From NCBI GenBank assembly GCA_907163375.1, contig CAJQUW010000501.1:7501-71500 (forward strand): DNA of 64,000 bases, in the 5' to 3' direction. Positions 25,437 to 37,240 of the stretch are shown piece after piece; position 1 is the stretch's first letter; every line of letters starts with the position of its first letter. The notes under the pieces were generated by a model. It saw nothing but the letters and a program-made list of their open reading frames with translations. It had not been told where the DNA came from and searched no databases. This DNA is from Prostheceraeus crozeri. Taxonomy: Eukaryota; Platyhelminthes; Polycladida; Euryleptidae. Position numbers and translations under genes: made by a program.

Positions 25437-26525
25437 ATTGTCACCCAACATCAGTAAAACGACAATTCTTAAGCTGTGCTTCCAGTCATCTTGATAGTTA
25501 CGGAACGTCAAGCATCGAAAAATTCCATTTGTTTATGCAGATCCATGCACTTTTGATTTTGGTGCACTTCACAGCGTAATGATCTAACATTCATTTCACA
25601 ACTGAAAGTGAGATTTGTCATTTTCATGATTATGATTTCACTTTTGGGGTAGATTTCTGCCACAACAGCTAGAAAAACGAAATTTCTGTCTTGCTTGGCT
25701 AAATTTTTGTTAAAGTAAATGAAAGCTTCATTACAACTAGTTTGTTTGCTGTAGCTAAACAAAACATTTTTCTGCTTACAAAAAAGATTTTCACAGATTT
25801 TTTTAGGTGCAATACGGATTCAGTTATTTGATTCTTCTTACGATCTAGCAGCATTGACTTAGATCGTTGCCTAACTGAGCATTTGAAATGGTTATCAACT
25901 TACAACAATTGTCCATTCTGCATGTAGTTTCACTTACTTTCGTAAAGCGAAAAGTCAGATTTATATAGATATATCTGTCAGTTAAAATACACAAATAAAT
26001 GCTGAAAGATAGAAATTTGTTGAATAGATGTTGAACTGATTGATGGCAGATCATAATTATCGATGATCTGACGCGATGAAATGGCATGCTAGAAACTAAA
26101 ACGATCAGCAAATATGACCAAAGATACATCTTGCGCGTAAGTGTTAGGAATACCGCTTACACATGTCGGAATACAATTGACGTAAGAAATCGATTCAAAC
26201 AAAGCTAAGAATTGTTTATCTCAATGACAATCTGCTGCTCAAATTCATTACTAAACAAAGCGTGTTGTGCCTAGAAGAAATTCTGTGAATGTCATTTTTG
26301 TAAGCAGAAAAGCATGCTCTGTTTAAAATGACAATCATAAAAATGACAAATCTCATTTTCAGTTATTAAATGAATGTTAGATAATTACGCTATGAAGTGC
26401 ACCAAACTCGAAAGTGCATGGATCTGCATAAACAAATGGAGTTTTGCGATACTTGACGCTCCGTAGCTACCAAGATGACTGGAAGTGCGGATTAAGAATT
26501 GTCGTTTTGCGATGTTGGGTTTCAA
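25437..26525. mobile_element. Foldback element with about 200-350-bp inverted repeats
   Basis: The left arm (25437-25800) and right arm (26283-26525) are inverted copies. Shared strings include AACGACAATTCTTAA, TTCCAGTCATCTTG, CCATTTGTTTATGCAGATCC and TTTTCTGCTTACAAAAA. The left arm holds about 130 bp more than the right arm, either an insertion or a right-arm deletion. The spacer encodes nothing recognisable. The arms have diverged by substitutions. Confidence 0.75.
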
Positions 26526-26616
26526 TCTGCATCAAATAAAAGAATAAGAGGTTCATGTGTGAATTTAGGAAGAAAATATTAATGGCTCTCGCACTAAGCA
26601 ATTCAAATTCCGATCG

Positions 26617-27283
26617 CTGCCACCAGTTTCTGCAATGAACAAGGCCAAAAATGATACTTTGTCAAATGATACGCACTCCATGTTTACTGCGAATATGCGG
26701 GTCTGCCGAGTTCTACCTGCTTTCTGTTCTTATCAGACAGTATTAGTAGAAGACATGTAAATGCAATTGGAGGCAGATTCAGGTCGTCGGCAAAAATAAG
26801 ATTTTTGAATAATAGAGAAGCACTACGTCTAGAGTCAATTTTTGTTATTTTTAGAATATCTTCAAGTCATTTCCTATCTTGTTTATGTTTTATTAATACC
26901 AATTATCATGCTAGCAACAGCTTTTGATCAGAGATGTAGGCAAGAATTGGTTAAAGATGACTGAAATTCAATCAAAATGCTGTGCTAAATCTGATTGTGT
27001 TTGTCTTCATAGACAAAGATTCCTGAACACGCGATTTCATGAGCTGAAGACATTCCATGCCAAAAGTTATGGCTGCAGACTTAGTGGTACACACGCTTCC
27101 TTTAATCAAAGAAAACATAGAAAATCTCATTATTACCGAGATCTTGAATCGATTTCCATTGGATGCAAATGCATTTTCTTTGATCCTGTATGTCAAGAAA
27201 AGGAACCGCTTAGAACTCGGCAGACGCGGAGAATAGTATGTGCATCAAGCTGTGAAAGCCTCATTTTAAACCTCACACTGGCG
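26617..27283. mobile_element. Foldback element, CCGGCAGCC family, diverged copy
   Basis: Matches the complete copy at 12983-13709 in both arms (GTTTCTGCAATGAACAAGGCC, and ACTCGGCAGACGCG in the other arm) and has the central segment in the same orientation. The outermost bases of both arms are eroded. The open frame at 26924-27319 is a by-product of the repeat. Confidence 0.65.
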
Positions 27284-27469
27284 ACTGGATTGCATGTTTG
27301 CCATATTTGTAACAATTAAAGATGAAAGTTGATTAATCATAGAAAAAGGCGGTTAGCATCAAACTCCATCAAAGTTTGCCGTCGCCCACTCATCGCGATT
27401 TAGATCACGCATGAAGTTTATAGCTATTTAATTGAAAGATGCATGTAATACAGGGAGAACACAACAGTA

Positions 27470-27722
27470 TGTCGCAACTTTGTAAAGTAATTGTGACAAG
27501 CGGAAGTTACGTACCAAGTCTGCGTATATATCATGTGACAGATGGCGTTCTGAAGTTTTTCTATAGTTTATTGTTTTCACTTCGCCATTATTTTCGCGAC
27601 TGCATTCATTTTTTGATTTTTCTCGGAATTCCTCAAGTTGCAATATCTCAAGTCGACAGTTTTAAGTCCGTTCCTTTTCAAGGAGCCACTATCACAGTAG
27701 CTTCCTATCTGCAGATAAGGCT
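27470..27722 (+). mobile_element. Non-coding 5' part of a mariner-like remnant
   Basis: Aligns with 54885-55100, the region ahead of the mariner-type transposase at 55206. Shared strings include ATTGTGACAAG/ATTGTGGCAAG and GATGGCGTTCTGAAGTTT/GATGACGCTTTGAAGTTT. Together with 28171-28385 it forms one internally deleted copy, now interrupted by the element at 27723-28170. Confidence 0.55.
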
Positions 27723-28170
27723 GGTTCATACTTCCTCCGTTTCTTGTACGGAGACGTCTCCGGGAATAATTTCACAAAATACGGACACGTCTCCGAGAAA
27801 TAGCGCGAAAACGGAGACGTCTCCGTATTTTTTTATCAGCAGACATGATACGGAGGGTCAAAAATCGCGATACGGAGACATTTGTTTGATTGAATGTCTC
27901 CGTATTTCAGTCGACTGAAGTTTGACTGTGAGCCAATGAGACTGAAGATGAAGCGATGTCATCACGTGACATCTAGCTGGTTATGTTCTGTTCAGGAAAT
28001 TGAGCCTCCGTACATACGCAACTGACAAAATGGACTATATACATGCATCCGTATTTTTTAGTCTCCGTATCCTACAAGAAATTACGCAGACTTGTGCAGC
28101 TTCCGTAAAACGGAGATGTCTGCGTTTTCAGGAGCTGTCTCCGCTCTCAAATACGGAGGAAGTATAAACC
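27723..28170. mobile_element. Small TIR element rich in ACGGAGACGTCTCCGT palindromes
   Basis: The 448-bp element starts GGTTCATACTTCCTCCGT and ends ACGGAGGAAGTATAAACC, near-perfect inverted termini. Inside are several full or partial copies of the 16-bp palindrome ACGGAGACGTCTCCGT in direct and inverted order, a likely transposase- or host-factor-binding array. No protein is encoded. A clear target duplication was not identified. It sits inside a mariner remnant. Confidence 0.75.
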
Positions 28171-28385
28171 GACTTGACAACACTTATGCGATTTTCTTCT
28201 TCGGGGGCGTGTCAAAGATGCGATTCACATACCATTTCTTGCAACATCTAAAGATAAGTATCTTGAGGAATACGGCAGCCATCGGAGCAATAACACCAGA
28301 AATGCTCAAAATGTGGCATGAATTTGACCATCAAGTGCATCATGTAGTTCACTCTTTGTGGGGAGGCCACATTGAACATTTCTGA
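28171..28385 (+). pseudogene. Mariner-type transposase C-terminus
   Basis: One frame reads CDFLLRGRVKDAIHIPF and another ITPEMLKMWHEFDHQ ending WGGHIEHF and a stop. This is the C-terminal block of an IS630/Tc1/mariner-type DDE transposase, equivalent to the end of the copy at 56400-56934. The frame changes between the two segments. The catalytic core is missing, so the copy is dead. Confidence 0.75.
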
Positions 28386-28629
28386 AGTCATTTCTTAAAT
28401 AAAGTTGATCTTAAGTTAACTGACTTTTATGAAATAAAGTAATAATCAATATTATTTCCAACTAGAAAACTTAATTGTGAAAGTGATTTTTGTGAGGAGA
28501 AGTGTAGTTTTTTCACATTCTAATACTTTGCATTCAAGAAATACTTCAGAGCGTCATGCTTCGTAGGATAGCCGAGCATTGTACACTATAGGCCTCGAAA
28601 CTTGGGACATTCCATCGCAAAAAATTGAG
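28386..28629. other. Unassigned, possibly 3' end of the mariner remnant
   Basis: AT-rich DNA following the transposase stop. No inverted end was confirmed. Confidence 0.25.
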
Positions 28630-30175
28630 AACACGGAAGTCTTTATCACACTGGCCACGCTGCCTCTTTTAGTGTTAAGGGCAGGACAACTAATACATAA
28701 AATTGTTGGTTTTTAGATTTGCGAGCTAACTCCTCTGAGAATGTCACGCCACAAGTCAGAATTAGCTATGTCACCATTAAAGTTAGAAGTAATATGAAGT
28801 CAGCGGAAAAACAAAATAGGAAAATGAATAGAAGACGGAAAGTTGAAGTCAATTCTTCACAAACGGCTTGCAGCTGTAAATACATTACTTTTGTTCCGGA
28901 GGTAGCAAACAAATAGTCACTGCCTCACCAATGCTCAGTGGCAGAGTGCTGTTGAACTGTTGAAATTCATAGAATGACTGGATACTTGGAGGAGAAGAGG
29001 ATGTCATAGGCCAGAGGCACACTCGAAAAGCCAGACGCCGTGAGCCATAAGTCAAAACCATAAGTCATAGGTCTTAAGGCACAAGCTGCAATCTTTTTGG
29101 AAATCCTTGGCCGATGATATTATGATTGTTGACATTTTCGTGTTCAGTTTCACAGTAATCAAGTTTCATATAGATAGATGATGCACACAGCATTAAATCG
29201 TGATTTGGTGGTGTGGCGTGTCATTCATAAGCATCTATTGTAGCGAGCTGGCATAAAGTTGGATCCTGTTGTGATATTTTACTTGAATTGATTTCGGAAA
29301 GCTATATCTGAGAGTCGAGCTTAGGCTCACCCAACTTTTGTTTGCAAATTAGAAAATTTCATCCACTTTCTTCTTCTACGTGCTTGTAAATGATCTGTCA
29401 TGAGAAATAAATATTGTCAAATGACAATATGTCTTGCAGCTTATGACTTATGACTTACGGCGGGGATGGTTGCCTTGTCCGACACGTTCATTTGCTCGAC
29501 ACGCATTTAATTGTACTCATATACTTTGCATTTATTTGAATTAACTTCAGTCCAATTCCAATGGGTTTTATCGTTCCTCTGTTTATCAATAATGCAAGCG
29601 CATTCATTACAAAGGAGCAGAGGTTCATCGTTTGAAGATTTTTGTTTCTTGAAATTCCCTCCATCTTATCAAACCACGGAAACAAACTAATGAATATCGC
29701 AAATTATGTTATCTAAAAGATCCAATTCAAATTTTGATTTGAGCATCTGTATATAGACGATACATGCTTCAGATCTATCCATGCGCATACATAGATCCCA
29801 ATGTTTGGGATTTCAATAATTCATGATCTATGTCATAGAAAAGTATTACATTTATATCCGATGATCATTTTTTCGAACAAATGAACGCATTAACAAAATG
29901 GACCATAGAATTGGAACAAAAAGACTAGATCCCTTGTGGCTTATGGCTTGTAAAAGATCGTGATGTGACTTGAGAAGGATAGCTTGTGGCTTGGAACTTA
30001 TGGCTTATTGAGTGCGCATTGAAGCGCGACTTGTGGCGTGACATTGTGAGAGGAGATAGTTCGTAAATCTGTAAACCAGCAATTTTATGTTTCAGTTTTT
30101 CTGTTTTCTGCCGTAAACACCAAGAGGCAGCGTGGTCAGTGTGATGAAAAACTTCCCTATTCTCATTTTTTAATG
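28630..30175. mobile_element. Inverted-repeat element with a nested smaller element
   Basis: About 130-150 bp at 28630-28757 recur inverted at 30020-30175. Both arms share CACGCTGCCTCTT, ACATAAAATTG, CTCCTCT and GTCACGCCACAAG. In the right arm the minus-strand frame (29925-30221) stays open through it. Between the arms lies a second element (29036-29459). The right side also has repeated CTTATGGCTT and CTTGTGGCTT motifs. No transposase recognised; the superfamily is unknown. Confidence 0.6.
29036..29459. repeat. Short element bounded by CATAAGTC / GACTTATG motifs
   Basis: The left boundary has several copies of CATAAGTC and the right boundary has inverted GCTTATGACTTATGACTTA. Internal landmarks (GAAATCCTTGGCCGATGAT near the left, TGATCTGTCATGAGAAA near the right) recur at 35745-35760 and 37490-37505. 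It therefore looks like a short deletion derivative of the element whose ends enclose 35690-37545. Confidence 0.55.
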
Positions 30176-31392
30176 TAAATTGGCGTTTATCAAAAGAATT
30201 TGTACATTCTATTGCTTTCACTTTGAAACTTGATATCTTTATGATTCAATTATTACATCATATCCCTCATTTAGCGATAGCCGTTCGAAAAGCATGATCC
30301 GATAGTGTAGAGAAGCTAAAATCAAAATTAATTGTGAATCAGTTATTATTATCTTTTTGTTTTTGTTTTTCATCAATAATGTTTTTGCTATCATGTAGAT
30401 TGTATTTCAGTGTTATCGAAATCAGTCGTAAATCATTTTTCTTTCTGAGAGATTGCATATGGAGAGAGATAATAGGATTAAGTTTTATGCGAAATGAAGG
30501 AATTGATGATATTTTTTGAAAAAGAGATCAATTTCAATCCGAACAGTGAATGAGGATTGAATGGCTGAATATATTGTTGCTTCTAATCCCCACAGGACAA
30601 AAGATTTAAATCTTTTTTATTGACTTAAATATGTAATTTATCGTTGAAGAGCTGCTATTTTCTGGAAGAAATTGCACCCTGTGCATGAATAAGAAATCAA
30701 ATGAAGTGCCAAAACTTAGCTTAATGATGCATCATTTGATATCGATTCTGATTTGCTGTGCACACCCCAACAATTAATGATCTCAGAAAATATAATGTGT
30801 ATTTACGAATGTCGCTGCTGAATATGAGCACTATGTAACAGTCTGTTTCCTCCCACGTCTTGCTGCTATTTGCATTCGATCTGTTGAAATGAAACAATCG
30901 TCAAATGAGTTCAGAAATTAAGAGGACGTGACAATATTCTCTATCCTCATAGTCGCTTGAAAGTTGGATTTGTAATTACACCTTAAATCATGACATAATT
31001 TATTTGTCAGAAACACAATTAGTTGTGAAGCTGATGTTTGTATTTTGTATTTGCAATGAATTTTGGTTTCATGTTTATGACCAGGTAAAAACAAACAATA
31101 ATCGCAAATCAACTGTACATAATACACATTTTAACCTTCAAAGGCTGGAGGCATGGTTATTCACGCTACAGTATAGATATGGAACCCAATTAAGAGTCGT
31201 CTAAAATTACGCAAATCTTTGCTATGCGATTGATTGATATATCTGTTTTCATGCGATTGTAATTTAAGCTGACAAGCTGAGCAAAAAGTAAGATGTGTAA
31301 GCAACAGCCTATGAGTTCATATCTTGCAATTGAAAAAATGACATTGTACAAAATTCAAATGCAAAGATATTAAGAAAATGTATGTAACTTAC
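30176..31392. other. Intron sequence, nothing recognised
   Basis: AT-rich DNA immediately downstream of the Ig exon at 31393-31533. No gene or element recognised. Confidence 0.3.
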
Positions 31393-31533
31393 TGTACAGG
31401 TTGGCAAAAGCTCGCGCTTCCCCGATGTCGGAAGAAGCCACACAAGCATATTGACCGTAGTCACCTAAAGTGACATTATGAATCGTCAAGTCCACCTGTT
31501 TCTTCAGCGGCCCACTGTTTGAATTATAAATAT
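31393..31533 (-). CDS. Lachesin-like Ig gene: second half of an Ig domain
   Basis: A 141-nt exon with acceptor TTCTTTCTTTCAG and donor GTAAGTTAC is open in phase 1. It reads QVDLTIHNVTLGDYGQYACV and then ASSDIGEARAFANLY. L.I....DYG.Y.C is the E-F strand signature of an immunoglobulin I-set domain, with the second disulfide cysteine present. NVT is a potential N-glycosylation site. The exon completes the Ig domain begun in 43144-43329. Domains of this pattern occur in lachesin, neurotrimin and other IgLON-type cell-adhesion proteins at the cell surface; the family assignment is by pattern. Confidence 0.85.
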
Positions 31534-33288
31534 CTGAAAGAAAGAAAGAATAACATTGAGACGTGATTGTGAATACAAATGATCTAAGACAGTCCTACAG
31601 GTTGAAAAAGTCATTTTCAAATTAAGCAACTAAAACATGGTTTGTTATTGCGCAAGTTATATCAAACTATAGATGGTGGATTTCAAAAGGTTCTGCATTA
31701 TTTCCCTTGCGATAATGAAAATCATCTTACTAGGTATCACTCAATAATTGTACAAAAGTTCCTGAGAAAAGGGGTTATCGAAACTGTCACGAATGATAGC
31801 AAAGAAGAAGTGGCTACGATTGTTGACGATTTCATAATCGGCGTCATACAGCAGCTTGACTTATTCGAAATATGTATAAACTCCAAAACTCCTGTTAATT
31901 TATAAACATCAATAAGGCACTAAATCATATCTATTTTCAAGAAAATGCAAACTGATTGCCATCTCGTGCATGATCATGATGGCGCAGTTTCGAATCAATT
32001 CTATAGATAAAAATACTTTCATTGAATGCCTTCGTTCTGCGTATTATGGAAGCGCTCACAATTAAAGAGATCACATTCTTTTGAAGAAGCAACGGATGAG
32101 GCTTCACAAAAATTGTAAAAAGCCTTCTTTATTTAAACCTGAAAATTGTTGTCCCAAATATCCTTCTCTCCATGACGACTTAAGAGTGATGAACACTAAT
32201 GGGAGCTCAAACCCTCGGCACCTACTTGAAAATGTGCAACCTATTATCGTGAAAATCCGGTGGGAAGAATTCGCGAGATAATTACGTATTCGTTGACTAA
32301 GCAGTGTAATTTTCGATATCCAAAAAGACGATTGATTACTTGATTTATAAACGGCACTTTACGGTGCACCCCCATTCTGCAGCAATCTTGAGATTCGTTA
32401 TAATTGTGATATTATGTGAGTGGTATAAAAAACTTGAAAACCGTCATTTCAATACATTGCTTCCTAAAATATCTCCACTGGCCTCATTGTCGATAGAAAT
32501 TGCAATAATGATCTCAGCATAAAATCTCACAAAATACCTTAGTGTTGAAATCAATTTTACTAAGTCGAGATATTCAGGAGGGTCCGCGCCTGGCCTCCAC
32601 TAGTAAGTAAATGTCTGTACCTATTGTGCAAGTATGTCTATTAATCACTGAACATGTTTTAAGATGCACGGACACAAACGAATGCAGTTTAATAACAGAG
32701 AGATGACATTAAGGCACAATAATTAGTCAATAAAGAGTCATAACAAAGTTTTTACTCTCTCACCATCAAAATTTGACACACCTTCGAATTCTTTAGCCAT
32801 TAAAACTGAGTCACCAGATCTATGTGTGTGCAAAAGCATTTCGTTTTATCGCTCTTGCTGCCATAGCTATTATCTTTATTTTGTTCTCATTTCCTTTCTT
32901 ATTTTTCCTTCTCGTTTTTTATATTGCACTATTTTCATTGTTTAATTTGCTCATTTAACTTTCTACTTCACGTTTTGTACATTTTTAGCATTATTCCCTT
33001 CTTTGATGGTTTCCAGTATCCTTGAACCATCTCCCATTTATTTCTGCACTATCTTGCATCTATTTCTGTCTTTCCCGCTTGTTATATAGTGTGTTCACAT
33101 TAACATAACACTTACCATGCCTCAAGAGTTTTAGAATGTATTTTCCTTAGGGCTTGTCCACTGTCTTAAAACGGGGTCAATCAACAATGATATGGGAAAA
33201 TGAAAGGACAGAAAGGCTGATTGATTTTCCTCTTGAACGCTTTGAGTCCATTCAATAATTACTTCATCGATTTTTTACAGTTCTTGAA
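31534..33288. other. Intron sequence, unassigned
   Basis: A plus-strand open frame at 31642-31905 (87 codons) shows no recognisable domain. The rest is AT-rich without identified element ends. Confidence 0.3.
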
Positions 33289-33402
33289 ACTTTGAAACTT
33301 ACTGGTGAACGATTAACTGGTGCAGGTCCTAGTGGTAGTTCAAATATCATTCCGAAATTAGGGAAGAGTGCATGAATAAGAAATGTGTTTCTTCACAGAT
33401 CA
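33289..33402 (+). repeat. Direct repeat, left copy
   Basis: About 114 bp is repeated in the same orientation at 34881-34992. Shared strings include GTGCAGGTCCT, TTCAAATAT and ATGTGTTT followed by TTCACAGATCA. The two copies bracket a 1.5-kb stretch that starts with a LINE fragment. They could be remnants of one tandem element or long terminal repeats; neither is proven. Confidence 0.65.
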
Positions 33403-33479
33403 TTGCTCCCCTTCCATCGTAATCGATCTTCCAATCGGACTGGACCAATCCCCAACCAATTACATTATCGGCCGACTAA

Positions 33480-33841
33480 TTTTTACCTGCAAACTTTTAC
33501 GTATCGAAAAACGAATTGTTCGCATTATTGGTGCAACTCCCAGGTCCAACATTTTAAGTGTTGTTGATGTTACTTGTAAGCGCCTTTTCGACAGTGTTGA
33601 GCGAAATAATGACCATCCGTTACGTCGTGTCATGTTTTCTGAAAGAAATAGAAAGTCCCGAGATCCCTACTGCTTGAAGCTACCAAGTGTTCGAACCAGT
33701 TGTTATTGTAACTCATTTGTAAAGTTTGCACGCTCTTTTCAACTTTTGTTCACAAGATTCTATTCTTATTCATTCCTCTACATTTTCAATTATGTTCGTA
33801 TTCATCGAACTGTTAGCATTGTGGAGCAATGCCAAAACTAA
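33480..33841 (+). mobile_element. LINE reverse transcriptase C-terminal fragment
   Basis: The plus-strand frame 33383-33841 contains RIVRIIGATPRSNILSVVDV, then HPLRRVMF, then RTSCYCNSFVKFARSFQ. The succession R.+RI.GA, HPL and RT..Y.NSF..FA matches the region downstream of the catalytic palm in jockey/Rex-type LINE polymerases. The palm itself is absent, so this is a 5'-truncated fragment. The frame is open for over 100 codons, suggesting fairly recent decay. Confidence 0.6.
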
Positions 33842-34880
33842 AAAAATAATGATTAATAAATAATTAGTCATAAAAATCCTATGACTTATGACATATCCTT
33901 GAGGACCGCTTCTATTTGATTATAAGTGCATTAATTTGATACTGCATAACGAAGAAAAGGTAATGAAGCTAGTTAGACAATAAAGTCAGTGCAAAACTGA
34001 ACGATCTGGGTCGTTCAATTCTTAATTGATTAATTTGTAACTAAACAAATTGATTATATTAATTTGATGAATCTTTCAACTTGCAAATTCGTTGGGAGAG
34101 CTTTAGAATATCTTTTATCTTCAGCTAAAGTTGAAATGGTATTGCAGATTCAACTTGTTGTGTTTCGTCACAAATGACGGTGATTGCGTAATAGTCAGCG
34201 ATAACCCATTCTTGTTATCGTGACCTTCTGTAATCATTTCGGTTACCCAGAATGTATTTGGACCAATTACGTAATTGTTCGCCGACGCTTTTATACGTGA
34301 TGCTACATGGAATTTTTTTAGTATTTGTTGTCCATAATTTCTGTAGATCCTGCGTGTCAAGCTAAAAATATTTGTGTGACTTGATTGATTTAATTCAGCG
34401 CTGAAACAGAAAATATGCGTGCAAATGCATTCATTCATTCACTTTCTCTTGAGTTCCGCCGTAATTAAAACAACATCAATGAAAATTCCAAATGTCTTCT
34501 GTGTTCATTCAGCATTTGTTTACTACCGGCAACTTACTTGCAGTAATGGTTGCCGAAGTATGTTAATGTTTCTAATTGTACCACAATCAGAGCTGATACC
34601 TACACTTTTTATCATGTTTCACTTAATAAGATAACCCATAGATTTCAACAATCCTCCTGCGAATACGAAAATTCATCTATTTTCATTGCAAGTCTTTCAA
34701 ATTTCTAAATTGCTGAAGTTTTCAATATTTTAGCTGCGTTTCAAGCAAGCTACAGCGATTTTAGGAGAAACATTAGATAACATGAATAAACATGTTCTCT
34801 TACACTGGTGGTATGCTGCTGTTTGGATACGACTCAGATATCGTCTATGTGATTTCCCACTTTTCGATATCATGCACTAA

Positions 34881-34992
34881 CTTTGAAGCTTGCTGGTGAA
34901 CAATCGGCTAGTGCAGGTCCTTGTGGTAATTCAAATATTATTCCGAATTTAGGTCAGTGTGCGTGAATAAAAAATGTGTTTTTTCACAGATC
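34881..34992 (+). repeat. Direct repeat, right copy
   Basis: Partner of 33289-33402. It diverges at about 1 base in 6 by eye and ends at the same point (TTCACAGATCA). Confidence 0.65.
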
Positions 34993-35689
34993 AGACATGA
35001 TCTTAGTCAAGATTAATAGATGGCAAGTAATTATACATTTCATATAAGCACTAATGTTGCGAAATTTAGAGAATAGAATCGAGTGACTTTCACAAGTTGA
35101 ATGAACAATAGTTTTGCTCTTGAGTTTCATGTCTGTATTTTATTGAAGTATGACTTACAGACCTAAAATCGATATTGATTAGCAAAATTTTGGCAACAAA
35201 TTGCAATAATAAAGAATATTCTGAAATATCCGTTTTAACCAGAACTCTTAAGGAATTTGCATAAGAACAGTAGCGGGCCCAAAAGCGGAGGAAAGCAGAC
35301 AATTGAACAATTTGAACCCCATATCAATTTCAACGTGAAAAATAAGTCAGTTTAAAAGATTTGTGTATTCAAGAATGGCTCTTGACGGCTGATGTGGATT
35401 GCCTCTAAGTACTCAAAGTGTAATCGTTACATGCCGACCGACAATCAGCCGACTGATCTGTCTGTGCCAGAGAAACTGATAGTAATAAAACCTGTAAAAT
35501 GGAAGTTAAGCTTCATGCCACACACAATAGTGGCATAAAAAATGCGCGCATTTTCACTTATATACACTTGTCTGCTTGGTTCTGATGCAATTAGTAACAT
35601 GTGCGTAATCTATCCCCATCATTGGTGGTTTATGCACCAATGATGGCCCGCCGCCTTCAATTACGTCCTTATTGAATAGACCCACATTA
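34993..35689. other. Intron sequence, nothing recognised
   Basis: No gene or element ends recognised. Confidence 0.3.
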
Positions 35690-35802
35690 TAAGCCATTAG
35701 CTGCTAGGCATAAGTCAAAAGCCATAAGGTGCCACTCGGGTGAGAATCCTTGGCGGTGATCTCCAATAGAACCGACTTTATATAGATTTCACACTTTCGT
35801 CA

Positions 35803-36432
35803 ATGTATCGTTTGTTGTACAATGTTCTCTCATTTTTTAATAGTTTTCATTCACAAATAAAATCTACGTGTGAATGTGAAAAGCATGGTATATTACCATT
35901 TCTTGATGTGACTGTCCAACGTGTGTCTAATGGAAAACTTTGTACAACAGTGTACCGTAAACCCACTTTTTCTGGTGTTTACATGAGTTTTCACAGTTTT
36001 GTGCCCATTGTATGTAAGAGTGGTCTTGTTCGTTCTCTGCTTATTCGCACTTCGTATTTGTTCTGCAGATTTGCTAGCCCAAGAGCTCAGCACTGTTCGC
36101 GCCATTTTAAAGTCTAATGCTTATCCTGAGCATTTCATTGACAGTTCATGATTGTTTCTGTTGCCACCGTGGAATTGAAAGCTGTTTACATCAACTTGCC
36201 TTTATGTGGTGACAAATCTAGTTTTTTCATCCGAAAATCTATCAATGAATTGCTGGCCAAGTTTGCTCCTGCAGTCAAGCCACTCTTGATGTTCAAGACT
36301 AACTGCATTCCCATTGCTTCTCCTTAAGATTGTCTGCCAGTGGCCGCTGATCTGTCAGCAGAATTGCAACTGTTTCATTGTAAATTGTCACTTGTTGGGT
36401 TACCTTTGACTAGAACTGTCGAAACATGTCAG
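35803..36432 (+). mobile_element. Penelope-like reverse transcriptase fragment
   Basis: The plus strand reads FFNSFHSQIKSTCECEKHGI, then LPFLDVTVQRVSNGKLCTTV, then YRKPTFSGVYMSFHSF and a degraded thumb (VYINLPLCGD, further stops). LPFLDV and YRKPTF are diagnostic of Penelope-like polymerases. The fragment is 5' truncated, has frameshifts after 36060 and lacks any GIY-YIG domain. The sequence runs from the thumb straight into a tail with GACTAGAACTGTCGAAAC (36403-36420), a possible ribozyme remnant. Confidence 0.8.
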
Positions 36433-36589
36433 GTTGATTTTATAATATTTTTTGATTTTCACTTCATTGTGTAACCTAGATACTAGTAGCAAGGAAATTA
36501 GGATGAAATCCTGACATCATAAATATTAAAATAAAATTAATTAAAATTCGTTTAGAGAATTAGATAGCATCACTTCATGAGTTATTACG

Positions 36590-37240
36590 ACAAATTCTAT
36601 CGGTGTGCTAATCCCAACACCACGTTGAGAACTTGAGTCAACAAAGCAAGCTTTCCAACATTACGAAATAAGCTCACAAGGTTAATTTCAGGCGCCACAA
36701 GGGCGTACATCGAAGGAGCGGATGATAACAGTGAAAGTGAGCGGCTACTATGGACAACAATTAAATGCCAACAAAAACATGAGAGTTGCTACGAGGCGCC
36801 AGGCGATGGTAAAAAATCTCTATCGCAACGGAAGAGAAGAGACTACAAAAACTGTGGGCCGGAGACCGAACAAACACAACACACCACAAGTCGAAGAAGA
36901 ATCATTCATTTGTGACTTTCAATTTTCGGTACTGCTCCCAATAAGGTGAGACTCAGTACGGAATTTTGTGCCGGGTCAACACCAAGTTTCTTGCGGGTCT
37001 TCACTACTGCTCCCTTTCGATGAGACTCAGTATTGTAGACTCGCGGCCCGACAACAACGGACATCTGTGATCATCATCCTTCTGTGCCTGCTGTAGAGTG
37101 AACGTGAAACTTTTATGTGGTTTGTATACCGTTTGTTACATTTGTGTGAATTTGGTTCAATATAATTATAGTGTGGCAACCACTCGCTGTCATAGTTTTA
37201 TCTGATGCCATCGTGACATAATATCTAACTTTAGTTAATT
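36590..37240. repeat. Possible solo LTR or repeat-derived segment
   Basis: Contains two similar blocks, at about 36930-36960 and 37005-37040, each with ACTGCTCCC followed by GAGACTCAGTA. A CT/AT-rich end follows, with GGTTCAATATAATTATAGTG and CACTCGCTGTCATAG. The texture resembles an LTR, but no paired LTR, primer site or target duplication was found. Confidence 0.25.

Noticed and set aside
26924-27319. 131-codon frame
   Set aside because: Lies mostly inside a foldback copy and shows no conserved reading frame among copies.
27439-27918. 159-codon frame
   Set aside because: Runs across the junction of mariner non-coding DNA and an inserted TIR element; cannot be one gene.
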